From NCBI GenBank assembly GCA_016584305.1, contig JACEEZ010020949.1:21850-85849 (forward strand): a DNA stretch of 64,000 nucleotides. The letters are read 5' to 3'. The notes under the pieces were generated by a model. That model was not told the origin of the DNA. It saw only the letters and a program-made list of their open reading frames with translations, and did no database searches. This DNA is from Chionoecetes opilio. Its lineage: Eukaryota > Arthropoda > Malacostraca > Decapoda > Majidae. The translations under genes were made by a program, and so were the position numbers. Below are positions 33,160 through 44,099 of this stretch, one piece after another. The first letter of the stretch is position 1. Each line of letters starts with the position of its first letter.

Positions 33160-33787
33160 AATTATTCTTAGTCATATTATTTCTAGTCATGCACAACCCC
33201 TATTAATTACCAGAATTGGATACATTTTAGAATTGGATGCCACTTTCTTGCCCACGCCAATTAGTGAGTCATTACAGGAATGTGATATTCCCGTTCATAA
33301 AGAATGTTACATGTTCCCCTAAGGAAAATTCAACTAATAATACAAAAGCAGGTATTTCCAGAGGAATATCAGTTCTTAGCCTCGGCCAGCCGCCATAGGA
33401 ACAAAGTGATCAAATAATTAGGTCTGTAAGGTATGTACGTAGATAATGAGGGTATAATTAGTTGTCGAGGATGATCTTTGAAAGCTGATCTTTCAAATAC
33501 CATCTGCCATCCCATACAAATTCCCAAACGCCACCATCTTACTAAATTATTGGTGGAAGAATCTCATAGCAGCTTGTTACATGGCGGAATGGCTGCCACA
33601 TTAGCCTATATTTGGAGGCAATTCTGGAAACAACACGGTAGACAGGCAGTCAAATATTACCTCAAATCTTGTATTAGATAAAATTGATATGAAGGTAGAC
33701 TAGTCACCTATCCAGGCCCCACTGAACTTCCCGCTGATCGAGTGAAGCTCATAAAACTATCTAAGGTCACTGGTGATGACTATACAG

Positions 33788-33928
33788 TATGGTAAGGTAA
33801 AGATGGGAGCATACGCTAAGCTGCGCGTGGCATTCGGTGCTCATCTCCGTGGCATTAGTTCTTAGAGCCTGTGGTGGGTGAGGACCCGTTACCCCAGGAC
33901 ACAGGGCTAGTGTGACACCCAGGTTAAA
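33788..33928. mobile_element. 141-bp retroposed insert
   Basis: Flanked by the perfect 14-bp duplication TGATGACTATACAG (33774-33787 and 33929-33942) inside BEL integrase. The body begins TATGGTAAGGTAAAGATGGG and ends GGTTAAA. It shows no clear tRNA boxes. The long duplication supports LINE-mediated insertion of a SINE or truncated retrotransposon. Removing it restores the integrase frame order. Confidence 0.75.
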
Positions 33929-34005
33929 TGATGACTATACAGGGGATATAATAATTACAGGAGACAGCCCTCCACCCAAAAAAGTATATGTCTGCGTATT
34001 TGGGG

Positions 34006-34346
34006 AGGCGGTAGCGGAGTGGTTAGCGTCTCCGACTGGCGTTCTCGGTCACCCAAATTCGATCCCCGAAGAAACCCAAAACCTTTCTGCACCGTCGAGT
34101 GGCCTAAGAACACCCACATACCCTGCCCATCAACTCTACCTTCGATTGCGAGTGCATCGGAGGACACAGGGGGGCGGCATGAGCCTGAAATCACAGGCGT
34201 CGCTATAAGAATCCTGCCTGCGCCACCACGGGCGAGGGCCAACCATCACAGCCCTCAAGTGAACCTCCAGAGTCTACCATCCGTGCCCTGGGTCACCACT
34301 GCCTACAGGCGCTATAGGCACACATGTAAAAGAAAAAAAAAAAAAA
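34006..34346 (+). mobile_element. tRNA-derived SINE with poly-A tail
   Basis: A box GCGGAGTGGTTAGCGTC (34014-34030) and B-box-like AAATTCGATCC (34055) are 25 bases apart, as in a tRNA-type internal promoter. The body has CCTGCGCCACCACGGGCGAG and ACAGGCGCTATAGGC, shared with the element at 55213-55612. It ends in AGAAAAAAAAAAAAAA. It lies in the BEL integrase core in sense orientation. No obvious target duplication. Confidence 0.8.
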
Positions 34347-34490
34347 TAATTCACATTTACCTCTACCAGGTCTTTAATTCAATAGTAGCCAATGATTTCA
34401 GTGCCAAAAACTTTATACAAATGTTCCGGCGCTATGTGGCCTAGGGTCATATCACCTGAAGCAGAACTTCAGTATTCGCCGGGCCCCAGT

Positions 34491-35231
34491 TGTGAAATTA
34501 TCAATCAACCACCCTCTCAATTAGTAGAGTGGTAGTTTTGTTCTCCCCCAATGGTATTGAGGGAGGTATTGTTCGCTCACCATAGGGGGAGAGTAGGAAT
34601 GTATTTATATAGTTATAATGGTAATGGGTAGAAATTGAGGTAATTTAAGTAAAATATATGTACTGGCATATGGTAAATAAACAATCCAGTGGTATTGACC
34701 GTTGCCACCATGATTAGAAAAGACTAGTTTGGGTTTAAACAGCCGTTGTTATATTTTCGCCACCGATATGTTGACACGTAGCCTAGGTATTCGTGGCGGC
34801 CCATCCACCGCCCGCGGAGCCGCGATTCATTCATTTTCAGTACACTTTAGATTCCCAACATAGCAACACCTCTTGCTAAGCTTTTCTGATTAAATCGAGA
34901 AGATGTATATACCAATTGTATATATAAGCTAAACCAAAGGACGTATTAAAATCAACACTGCGAATATCCCGCTGCGTCAGTGCGTGCTGGTTGATAGCCT
35001 CCCCTGACGCCTGAAACCAAAACTTTCACCTGCGTCTCTGATAACGCGGCCACACCGAGTGCCATGTTCGTGCAGTATTGATGAAGTCCTTCAACCCAGC
35101 AACCCTCCTATCCACCTGATACGTATCCTAGTTAGTGCTAGCTGGGTATTTTGTCGGGAAAAGATAGAAGATGGGTTTTTGGAGGTAAGAATGAAAGTTA
35201 AATATATTTTTTGTGTCATAATATTTTCACA
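34491..35231 (+). repeat. BEL/Pao 3' LTR
   Basis: 741 bp starting TGTGAAATTATC and ending ATTTTCACA. It matches the 5' LTR (4176-5531) without the Helitron; the site corresponding to the insertion reads AGGAATGTATTTATATAG, uninterrupted. It is preceded by truncated integrase rather than a clear purine tract, so the internal end is deleted. The next 5 bases (CATGT) resemble CAAGT before the 5' LTR. Confidence 0.85.
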
Positions 35232-35559
35232 CATGTGTTTGAATTTTACAAAAAAAGGTAACGGTCATAAATGGAGATGTTTTTTTTTCATTTGCAGTGA
35301 AAGAATATATTATGATATATAAAATATATATAAAATCAACCAAGATCTGTGGTGTTAATTGATAATGAGTATACCCAGTATGCAACTGGATGCATATATG
35401 ATTTAGATAGGTGCTGTAAAAATATTTAAACATGAATATTTGCCCAGCCATCTCTTTGTCCTCTTGCCTGTAACATTAGTGAGGGTATTTGTGACGTGGT
35501 GCTAACTCAGGCGAATGCTTCTCAGGCTTTACCGTTGTGTCCTTACACCCTCTTGATTT
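35232..35559. other. No recognised feature
   Basis: AT-rich flank of the BEL element with a short TA/AT stretch near 35310. No coding signal. Confidence 0.4.
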
Positions 35560-36830
35560 CATGACCATTCTTTCACATACGTTTCTTCACTACAACTTCT
35601 TCTTTACACAAACATTCTATGTGACTGTAGTATGTCCCGAAGGTGCACTACATCAGGAAGTTTCAGGTCATTTCGCAAATCTTATTGCTTGCTATTTGCG
35701 CTCTGACTATTTCAACACCTTCCGTGAAAAAAAACTGCACGAAGGGCTTGTACCTAATTTCACTGCTCGACTTTTCCCTATTGACAGCTTGAAGTATATA
35801 AATTTATCGAGCATTAAATTTGTCACTAATACCATTTCTAAGCATTCAAACACTTACCTCGGGGTCTCCACTTGACTGTTCCGTACTCTGGTCAGCGCTG
35901 GCCTTTCTAAAAATCCACAGAAATAGATCATAGCCTCTTTGTCATTGCAACCCAACTTGCTTTACATTCTCCTCAGCGTCTCGTATCTATTCACCTAACT
36001 CACTGGCTCTCCTTAATCTCCCTGAAAATTTGGTAATACTAGGGAGTATACGCGACCATACCATTGACGGAGAGTGTGTCTTGTTGTCCTCTCGCTTGCA
36101 AAGTTCAGTCACTGCCTCTACTAACTGCCCCACAGCCGCCGCCACTGACATCTTATTTCACTCTAGCCTGCCTCTACTGTGGTCTCTGAGGGCCCGAAAT
36201 CAACCAACTGCTTACTTTTTACCTCCATGACTGCCACAAACTGGGCCCAAGCAGGAGTTTAAAAAAATTTAAAAAAAACCATAAGTGTGTGATTTAACTA
36301 TGCCCTGCTACTAATTCTGTAATAAGCTGGAGTGACTTTAAAAATAACTGCCCACCTCTCAAACTCTGTGGCTTGCCTTACCAAAAACTCGCTCATTACA
36401 TACACACTGTAGTTATAATCTCCTGCTTTTGGGGTAATCATACATAAAAAGAGAATGCTAGTTTACTTCTTACAGGCTACAAAACACAATTATTAAACAT
36501 CACCGAGACACCTCACTCAACATACTGTTAAATAACCAGACACTGACTATTTCCTCAGCACACGAACAGTAACTAACAGTGGACTATTACTCCGTCGCTC
36601 TTACCACTTCACATCACCTTCCTGCGGCCGTCTCTCACACCCTACTAGTTACTTCCATGTCACAGCAAACCTTCACAATATCCCTGCTTGCTACACAACA
36701 ACACCAGTTAGATATGGTCCCAACTTCTAGGTGTCAATGCACAGCTCACCTGGCGAAAATCCACTTGCCACTCCTCAACGAAACCACTTCATTTGCAACT
36801 TCAGGTCATCAGGATCCGGTGATCATAAGC
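35560..36830 (+). pseudogene. Probable decayed LINE, RT C-terminal region
   Basis: The plus strand contains ISKHSNTYLGVS (about 35840), a YLGV motif that in LINE reverse transcriptases follows the catalytic domain, then pieces resembling a post-RT domain: LNLPENLVILGSIRDHT (36020) and LLWSLRARNQPTAYFLPP (36180). A 112-codon open frame runs 35537-35875. Downstream, EQ-VDYYSVALTTSHHLP stretches remain open for up to 88 codons. The assignment to a jockey/I-group LINE is inference from motif spacing. Catalytic residues were not identified. Confidence 0.4.
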
Positions 36831-38210
36831 AGTGGCGGATCGTGATAAAATAAAATGGAGGGACTGCAAGCTTCACACAACAGTAGGATACACAAATTTG
36901 ACCTATCGCAGGTATGCGTTGTAGTTGATATTCACGGATTTCAGGGCATGGTAGTAGTGTTGGTGGTAGAAGGGATGGTGGGGGTGGTAGTGTTGGTGGT
37001 AGTAGGGATGGCTGAGATGGTGATGGTAGTATAACAGTAATACTTGAAAATAAAGTCGGTACCGCTTGATTTCAGTCTTTTCATTTTATGGCAGTTGGGA
37101 AAAGTTGATGTTTTGAAAATACTTCACAGGATTTTCCATCGTCATAAGGTAATTAAAAGCATGGCTTAACCACACCGTTCACATGTAATGTAAACACGAG
37201 TGACGAGACTGGCTGCAGCTCATTGTTTCCACAAGTGGCGCGGCGGCGCAGACATGGATCATACAACAAATGTGAAAGTAGCTTAAATTTTGGTTTGGTT
37301 TTAATGAAAATTCACTTAGTAACATATTGAAAACAATTAGATAACATATAATTACTTTTTATTATAAAATATTTGTTAGTAGTGTATCAATTATGCTGTG
37401 TCTGTAAAGGAATCATACACCTGGCAGTGAGTGTCTGGGGGTGTTGCAGCTCTGCAGCCCTAGCCAAGGGGCCGCTAATGACCATCAGGTTATCAGTACG
37501 TTAAGGTCACTGCTATACCTACAATTAGTTCCTGCCTTGGTTAACACAGCAAAACTCCCGTTTTAGCAGTCTTGTGATCCAGCATCCGCCCTCAGACCAG
37601 CCACCTCATCCTCCCAAGCCAGGACTATACGTACTATAAATCATTAATTTTACGGTTACTACACCTTCCCTCACATATCTCTGCATAACTAGAACAAACA
37701 TATGGCACAACCTACCTCTTTATACCCAGCAAACTTCCTCCAGCACCCGGTATATCTCCTTTCAGTGCCCTATCTTCTCTCCTCCAACCACTTCCCGCGC
37801 TTTCGCCCTCATCGGCTTGCAAACAAACTAAACAAAAAAACACCGGAGCTAAGTATTCGTTCGCCGCCTATTTCAAATCTTCACAACTATTTTCATGCTA
37901 ACAGTTCCTCTGAACTTGTTTACTGCATGCCTTCCTCCCCTGGCAGCCTCGATGCACAAGACTTTCTACTTACTCTCATTCCTTTTCTCTCCCATTTTTT
38001 AGTGCAAGACATAACCAGTATCTTTACGACTTTTTATTGTCACTAAGACTGATGATATGTTTTGTGTGAGTGGCGTGATCTTTTTATTTCTTTTACATTT
38101 TATATTTACTTTGTATTTTAAGTAGTGATTTATCATTGTTTTCCAATATCTACATGCGAGCAATGTAATTTCCATTTATGGATCAATAAAGTTATACTTA
38201 CTTATACTTC
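36831..38210. other. Unassigned region, probably old retrotransposon 3' sequence
   Basis: Contains a CAGTGGCGGATCGTGAT motif (36830) resembling a hAT terminus without a partner, a GTGGTGGTAGTAGTG-like repeat (36945-37030), a 114-codon plus-strand frame without recognised homologs (37702-38046), and near 38183 AATAAA followed by TTATACTTACTTATAC, a LINE-like polyadenylation signal and tail. No host exon is convincing. Confidence 0.35.
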
Positions 38211-38488
38211 CATACCTACTTTCATCCTTTTCACTGGCATAGTCTGGAAATTTCTTCATGTTTCCATTTTTACACCTTCCAACAACTTTAATTACTTAAA
38301 AAGAAAAGTGTCAAGCCAATTTTAAAACTAAATTAACCCACTTAACTAACTTACAAACAAATATCTTACTGCCTGTTTTTCCCCTTGAACTTCCCCTACG
38401 ATGTAAAAGAAAAAAATCATGCATAAACACATTAAAACACCTAGATAATGTAAGCAGTACTATATCTAATTACTCTGTCGATCAGGCA
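38211..38488. other. No recognised feature
   Basis: Spacer DNA, AT-rich. Nothing found. Confidence 0.4.
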
Positions 38489-38612
38489 CTAAGATCTCAT
38501 GCGCCCAGAACGAGGAATGGCGGCGATGCAATCTTCAATATGGTAGACAACGGAGGAGGTGAAGCCAATCACACCGTGAGCCTCGTGGTGGCTCAGGCAA
38601 GACGAGTAAGTA
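38489..38612 (+). other. Possible host exon, weak
   Basis: GC-balanced island between AT-rich tracts with an open frame (ATGGTAGACAACGGAGGAGG, then AAT-HTVSLVVAQARR) that ends at CGAGTAAGTATAG, a good splice-donor context. About 25-40 codons would be coding. I do not recognise the peptide. It could equally be chance. Confidence 0.2.
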
Positions 38613-38644
38613 TAGTATTATGGAAAATCATCACCCATTTTAAA

Positions 38645-38775
38645 ATACTATATATATATATATATTTTATATATATATTATATATATATATAGTTTTATA
38701 TATATATGATTATGATATATAATATATATAATATATATATATATATATATGTATATACAGTATTATATATTATAT

Positions 38776-38807
<32 letters not shown>

Positions 38808-38834
38808 TTATTATATATATATAATATATATTAT

Positions 38835-38877
<43 letters not shown>

Positions 38878-39112
38878 ATATATTAAAATATATATATATA
38901 TATATATTATTCTATACATATATATATATATATGTATATATATATAATATAATATATTATATATCTAGTATATTATATTATATTATATATATATATAAAT
39001 ATATTATAATATATGTATATATATTATATATACTATATATATAATTATTATATATATAAATATCTGTATAACTATATATATATAGATAGTACATAATATA
39101 TACATATATATA
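38645..39112. repeat. TA microsatellite, about 470 bp
   Basis: Long imperfect TA repeat with interruptions. It replaces the outer part of the Gypsy-2 3' LTR, which starts abruptly at 39113. Confidence 0.95.
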
Positions 39113-39361
39113 CACTAGTTTATCCACACATATCCCCAGGCAGAGGCGATAAGTAGTCACACTAGTAGGCGGTGCACAAAGGGGGGCAAACTGGGGGGGG
39201 GAACGACTACCCGCATGTCTTGCTGAGACTGACGTCCTCTCCACACTACCCTCATCCCTCTCAGCCGGCCAAACCGCACTCCCTGGGGCTCCTCCGTCCC
39301 CTCGGTCCCACACCGCCGACTCATAGTTCATACACACAGACCACCCACACAATAAATGCCC
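39113..39361 (-). repeat. Gypsy-2 3' LTR, partial
   Basis: Matches parts of the split 5' LTR: CACTAGTTTATCCAC and GGCAGAGGCGATAAGTAGTC as at 42407-42470, and CACACCGCCGACTCATAG as at 47650. The left portion, present at 42116-42400, is missing here. The inner end AATGCCCCCA gives a TGGGGG start on the element strand. Confidence 0.75.
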
Positions 39362-40190
39362 CCACTGTTTAAACGCGCCACCTCCACTATTAACCCACTA
39401 AACATTCACCACCTACCATAACCAATAACATGCATAACACTGCCTCCTCTTTCCAAGGTGATCGACCTCGGTCCCCAAAGACACTACACATTAGCACTTA
39501 TTACTAAGAAATACAGAAAATAGCAACTAAATCACTTGTACAATCGTAATTAAATTGCCTCATGCTCATCCATCACATAGTCCTCCACCACAGGGGTTAT
39601 CGTTTGGGCCCCGCTGTGGTCTGTCTTTTCCCTGGGGAGCTGCCGCCCCGCGTTATGGCTCACTACCTCAGGTTCTGAGGGCAGGCCAGAACCCTGTTTC
39701 TTTTCAAGGTCACCGTGACAGATCCTCGCGGCTCCACGAGTCATCCTGTAATTCTTCCACACTTTGCTCGGGCTCTCCCGGCCGTAACTGCACCCCCAAC
39801 TCGCTCTCCACGTCCTCGCTATTCTCGACTCCTCTTGTTCCCTCCTCCTCACAGGTGCCCAGTTTGGCATCAGCCGGTACCGTGCGAGTCTCGTCGGAGA
39901 AGTAGCCACAAGAACAGTGACTGACTCCTCCCCGGCTCCTACGAGACTCCGGCCCACCGCCACACCGTCTGCCAGCCGTGGGTGCTCTGTGGACTCCACC
40001 ATGCCGTGGGCCCCCTTCCATCTTCCTGGTCACGTACAAGGCCCCCTATCTCCGTCCTCGGGGCAAGGCGCACGCGCTCAGCCGCAACTACCCCCGCCGG
40101 GGCGCCACCGGGGAGTAAGGGCACCTCTTTTTCCGCTTTACCCTTAACGTCCTCCTCCCCAGGTCGACGCACGGCCCACTCTGCGTCAGG
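39362..40190 (-). pseudogene. Gypsy-2 post-protease remains
   Basis: Minus-strand frames up to 150 codons, rich in arginine, glutamate and glycine, following the protease and containing EELQDDSWSRED. No reverse transcriptase, RNase H or integrase motif occurs before the LTR, so pol has been deleted or the element is a non-autonomous gag-protease derivative. The stretch 39362-39550 is AT-rich and without signal. Confidence 0.55.
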
Positions 40191-41902
40191 TAGTCCAGGC
40201 CCAGGAGGCATGAATCCTCCATGTATGCGACGTACACAGGCAGTACTTCCTCAGTGCCTCCCACGCCGAGTCGCGCCTCCACTGGGCCCCTGAGCTTCGT
40301 GCAATGCCCGGCGACTCCACAGAGTCGCTGCGGTGCTTCAGGAAGATGTTTCGCCGGCACCACGTCCGGACGCGTGAGCGTCCTCTCCGCGCCCGTGTCC
40401 ACCGTCATTCGGCATGGCCTCCCGTTGACGGTCCCTTCCACCTCGACCGTCGTGGCTGTAGTACGGTGGCAGCCTGCAGTTACACTGCACGGGGCCCTGG
40501 GAGCTTTGGCTGGCTCTCGGCCCTCCGTCCGCCAAGCGTCGTTTCCCGCCTGCAGCACTTCCTTGGGATTGGTGCAAGGGAGGGAAAAAGTGGCCATACT
40601 GGCCACAACTCCGGCAGCAGGCTGAAAGGCGTTAGCAGCCGGCCACTCAAGGGAACGCGTCCTCCGCCCCCTCGGGCTTTTGGCTTCGCCTGTGGCCTTG
40701 CGGGCCAAACAACCCCAACAAGAGCCTTTGAAGCCTGTGGGGCTCGTCCTCCCGGGGCCGTGGGCCTCCTCTCTAGCGTCCTCCTCACCTATGCCTGCCT
40801 GGCTCGGAAATTTCCCCTGGGGGGGGGGGCTCCATGGCCCCTCCGTCCACGGCACCGCCCACGAGGTGCGCAGGAAAGACTCGAGCTCCAGCGCTCCGCT
40901 AGAGCTTTCCTGCACGTCCCCTGGATGCGCCTGCTTCACAACAGCTGCAGGTTCCTGTCCCTGCAACGCATCCACGAAGTGGTCGCGCGTCAGCACCACC
41001 ACAGTCCTCCGGTCGGCGGGGTATGCGCGACGTACCACGTCTCCATCTTCTGGGCGAGCTGGGGTAGAGGCTCGCCCCTGGCTCGCAATTTGACCTTCAG
41101 GCGAGCCCGGTTTTGCCTCCGCCTGCTTTATGGTGGCCAAACCTCCTTCGTAGGGCCTCCACCACACTCTGATACACCAGGCGTTACGCCGGGGTCAGGG
41201 TTTTCCCAGCACCTCCAACGCTGCACCCCGAGACTGGACACGAGCTGTAAGGCTGTTCTGCTGAGTCCCAGCCTTGGGCGTCTGCCAGGAGCTCGAATTG
41301 GCCAGGTAAGCCTCCCAGGCCACCTTGCCATCAAACTTAGATGGTCTCCGGCCCGCCCAAGAGTGGCCACAGAAAGTTGCGGCGTGGTGGGGGGGGCGAC
41401 GACAGAGGGCTGGGGAAGCGAGGAGAGGAGCACCGTGTGGGCCGGGACGGGTGGCGTGCCGGCCTGGCAGCCCGGCGCGCCTCCCAGAAACCCACCCTCC
41501 ACACCCAGCGGTGCTTTTACTGCCAGTCCTTATGGTCACCCGGATCCAACCAAGGACGGCCAGGCAGCTCCTCCTCCTCGATGAGCTCCTGCCTCAACCT
41601 ACGTTGGTCCATGGCCCTGGTTAAGGCGCTGGCCTGCTGTTTCCACGGCCTGCTGCAACGTCGCGATCTCCCCTCGGCAGGCCCTCATTTCCTCCCGAGC
41701 CTCCTCCTTAAAGCCCTGCACCTCTGTAAATCAAGTCCTGCTTAAGGGCGGCACACACGCTTCTGTTTATCGCCGTGCATCCTCCCCTTGCCTCTATTAA
41801 GCCCCGACACACTGCCTCCTTTAGCTCGTTCACGTTTTCAAATTTTTTTTCTCCCCCGCCTCTCGCACGTTTTCCTTGGTTTCCCTTTATTTCACTCATC
41901 AA
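40190..41902 (-). pseudogene. gag: Gypsy-2 gag-protease
   Basis: A probable start is the minus-strand ATG at 41902 (MSEIKGNQGKRARGGGEKKF), about 195 bases after the primer site. Capsid-like pieces FDGKVAWEAYLANSSSW and GAALEVLG lie at 41230-41350 in two frames. A long open frame (41167-40088, 359 codons) then holds RTVVVLTRDHFVDALQG, a CWGCLARK zinc-knuckle-like site (40700) and VNGRPCRMTVDTGAERTLTR, the D-T-G active site of a retropepsin (about 40400), followed by LLGLDYLTQSG, the usual second protease block. Frame breaks near 41200-41600 separate gag N-terminus and middle. The element is antisense to the window. Confidence 0.75.
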
Positions 41903-42096
41903 CCACTGAGAAAGTTCATCACATTCGATTCACTTTCCCCGGGCCCCCCAACCTGACTCGACTCTCCCACCACGCCTTGGTGCGCGCCTCTGTCTGCACA
42001 TAGCTCATTTCCCGCCCATACACTCTCCTCCTCCCCATCCGTCGCCATCTTGACCACGTGTGACACAACCAGCCCCTCACTCTAACACCTCACAAT
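41903..42096 (-). other. Gypsy-2 leader
   Basis: Short untranslated region between primer site and gag. Confidence 0.5.
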
Positions 42097-42113
42097 TCCA
42101 ATGTCTGACACCA
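42097..42113 (-). promoter_or_regulatory. Gypsy-2 primer-binding site
   Basis: On the minus strand TGGTGTCAGACATTGGA lies two bases from the inferred LTR end (AAAACA then GT). TGGTGTCAGA-type primer sites are common in Gypsy elements. Confidence 0.75.
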
Positions 42114-42115
42114 AC

Positions 42116-42576
42116 TGTTTTCGCCCTCACTCCACACACACCAAAACGGTGAACACTGTGAAGGGGGCTGTCAAGGCACAACAACCGCTGACTACTTACA
42201 ACACGTATGGGTTTGGTATGTGAATGAGACCGAGCTGTATCACAATCCAACGAGTCTTTACCACCTAACTCACAGGCGAAGGAAACACTTCTGACTCCTT
42301 TCTTGCTTTTACTTACTAAGGTTCTGATACAATTAACAGAGTACAAGGCAGAGAGGAGACAGACAGACACCGCACTCACTACAAGTCCTGTATACATCCA
42401 CACACTAGTTTATCCACCCGGTTTATCCACACGTATTATCCACACGTATTATCCACAGGCAGAGGCGATAAGTAGTCACACTAGCAGGCCGGTGCACAAA
42501 GGGGGGGCACGGGGGAGACGGAACGGACTACCCGCAGGTCTTGCTGAGACTGACGTCCTCTCCACACTACCCTCAC
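42116..42576 (-). repeat. Gypsy-2 5' LTR, inner part
   Basis: Plus-strand start TGTTTTCGCCCTCACTCC. It contains CACTAGTTTATCC, a small triplication of TTATCCACACGTA (42410-42460) and GCAGAGGCGATAAGTAGTC, shared with 39113-39361. It is interrupted at 42577 by a hAT element and again at about 44052; the outer end is at 47600-47717. Total LTR length is about 590 bp. Confidence 0.75.
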
Positions 42577-42802
42577 TAGGGCTGGGCGCGAAACGATTCC
42601 GGAATCGATTCCGACGATTCCACCATATAGGCAGTGAAATCGATTCCACTCAACGGAATCGATTCCTCGGAAACGATTCCACAGATATTTCACATTGAGT
42701 TCTATATAGTAAACAGTGGCAGCGTAGAGTTGTTATATACAGTATATATATACACAACTTTTAACAAATAAATCCAATGCAGGAGTAAGAATAACGATAC
42801 TA

Positions 42803-42893
<91 letters not shown>

Positions 42894-42917
42894 TGAGTAA
42901 TAATAATAATAATAATA

Positions 42918-42941
42918 TCTATAATAATATAAGCGAAAGTG

Positions 42942-42993
<52 letters not shown>

Positions 42994-43135
42994 CGCGATA
43001 GGTGCCGCCCCCCGTGGCGGAATCCCATCATATGTCACAGTTTTGGAACCAGCTCGACCAGGGGAAGGTTTTAAGCCCACTTATGAGATGATCCGATCAC
43101 TTTTTTTTTTTTTTAGCAGCCTATTAGCGAGAATG
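42918..43135 (+). mobile_element. Helitron fragment, 5' end only
   Basis: Starts TCTATAATAATATAAGCGAA, then a CTGT microsatellite, TCCGCGATAGGTGCCGCC, a GATGATCCGATCAC block, a T run and GCAGCCTATTAGCGAGAAT, after which family similarity stops. The minisatellite and the hairpin/CTAG end are missing. It is nested in the hAT element beside a trinucleotide tract. Confidence 0.85.
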
Positions 43136-43214
43136 AGCCCCAGACATAACTACGTCACGGTTTGTTTACATCGGTGCATTGTGGGGATAAGGCGGGGTCG
43201 CCACGGGTGGACCT

Positions 43215-43612
43215 ACGAAGGGAAAACTACGGCGATGGAAGAATGTAGAGTTATTTTGCGCGAAATTAATATTCCAGGTGCTATATTACTGTGCTCTGTT
43301 CTCGCTGACAACACTATAGAGAAGACCTGAGGTAATGGCTGATGTGCAGAGGCTTCTAAACCAAGAAAACAGAGTCATAACAGAGCCTCGTCAAAAGGTA
43401 AGCAGCTGGTAGGTACGTAATGTGTCCCTACCACTTGCTTACTTCTTAATGAGACTCTGCTGTGACTGTTTTCCTGGTTTAGAAGCCTCTGCACATCAAC
43501 CATCACCTCAGGTCTTCTCAATGTTGTCAGCGAGCACGGAAATATAGCACTTGGAATATCAATTTCGCCCAAAACAACTCGAAATTTTTTCATCGTCGTA
43601 GTCTTCTCTTTG
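43215..43612. repeat. Long hairpin containing a coding-like fragment
   Basis: Arms of about 170 bp (43215-43385 and 43435-43612) are inverted copies. Each can encode a peptide: on plus MEECRVILREINIPGAI, on minus MKKFRVVLGEIDIPSAIFPC. The second arm differs by scattered substitutions. GCAGAGGCTTCTAAACCA and its complement lie near the loop. RNA from this region would fold into a long double strand. Confidence 0.75.
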
Positions 43613-44099
43613 TAGGTTGTACATATTCATTCATGGTTATGATAGTATTAAAATACCTTAATAATTGAGTTCCTTTTGTTGTCTTTTCTCATAATAAGTA
43701 GGGTATTATTCTAGTGTTGGCCCATACTCCCCCTCTCCCACAAAACAAGCTTGGGGACCTGGGGGAATGCGGGATTTTTTGGCTGGGGTACAAAATATGC
43801 GTCGCCGATGCGTCGGTGGCGCGAGAGGAAACGATTCCGGAATCGTCTCGTGCTAAACGATTCCGGAATCGTCTCGTGCTAGACTGATCGGTCCTCCCAT
43901 GCGGCGCGCGAGGCGAGCTAGCGGCAGAGGCGGCGCGCGAGAGGAAACGATTCCGGAATCGATTCCACCGATTCCACCAACCTCAAGAATCGGAATCGTG
44001 AATTTCCAAGATAACGATTCTTGCCCACCCCTAACCCTCACCCCTCTCAGCCAGCTTTGCCAGGTGAATTTGCCCAAAATATCGTACTAAACCAGTCAA

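Larger units (their letters stand above)
33160..34490 (+). pseudogene. pol: BEL/Pao integrase region
   Basis: Sense with the BEL LTRs. It starts with remains such as FPEEYQFLASASRHRNKVIK (33350), then GMYVDNEGIISC, KRHHLTKLLVEESHSSLLHG (33525) and GRQAVKYYLKSC, which is the H2C2 zinc-binding domain, with two histidines and a cysteine visible. YPGPTELPADRVKL and GDDYT (33700-33785) lead into the catalytic core, which contains the first aspartates. The core is split by a 141-bp insert (33788-33928), resumes with KKVYVCVF, is split again by a SINE (34006-34346), and ends with AKNFIQMFRRYVA at about 34440. The remaining core and C-terminus are missing before the 3' LTR. BEL reverse transcriptase and RNase H are not found in the window. 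Confidence 0.8.
42577..44033. mobile_element. Non-autonomous hAT element
   Basis: Perfect 8-bp duplication ACCCTCAC (42569-42576 and 44034-44041). Ends TAGGGCTGGGCGCG and, inverted, TAGGGGTGGGCAAG. Subterminal sequence is packed with GAATCGATTCC / AACGATTCCGGAATCG motifs at both ends, probable transposase binding sites. The interior holds a CTA/AAT trinucleotide tract (42797-42917), the head of a Helitron (42918-43135) and a hairpin made from coding-like sequence (43215-43612). It splits the Gypsy-2 LTR, whose sequence continues after it. No transposase gene. Confidence 0.88.

Noticed and set aside
34006..34090. A functional tRNA gene
   Set aside because: Boxes are tRNA-like but the cloverleaf is not intact, and the unit continues into a shared SINE body with a poly-A tail.
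36830..37260. hAT element starting CAGTGGCGGATCG
   Set aside because: No inverted partner or 8-bp duplication found downstream, so not called as an element.
40304..41584. 426-codon plus-strand open frame
   Set aside because: Shadow of the GC-rich Gypsy-2 gag-protease on the opposite strand, which has the DTGA motif; the plus frame has no recognisable domain.
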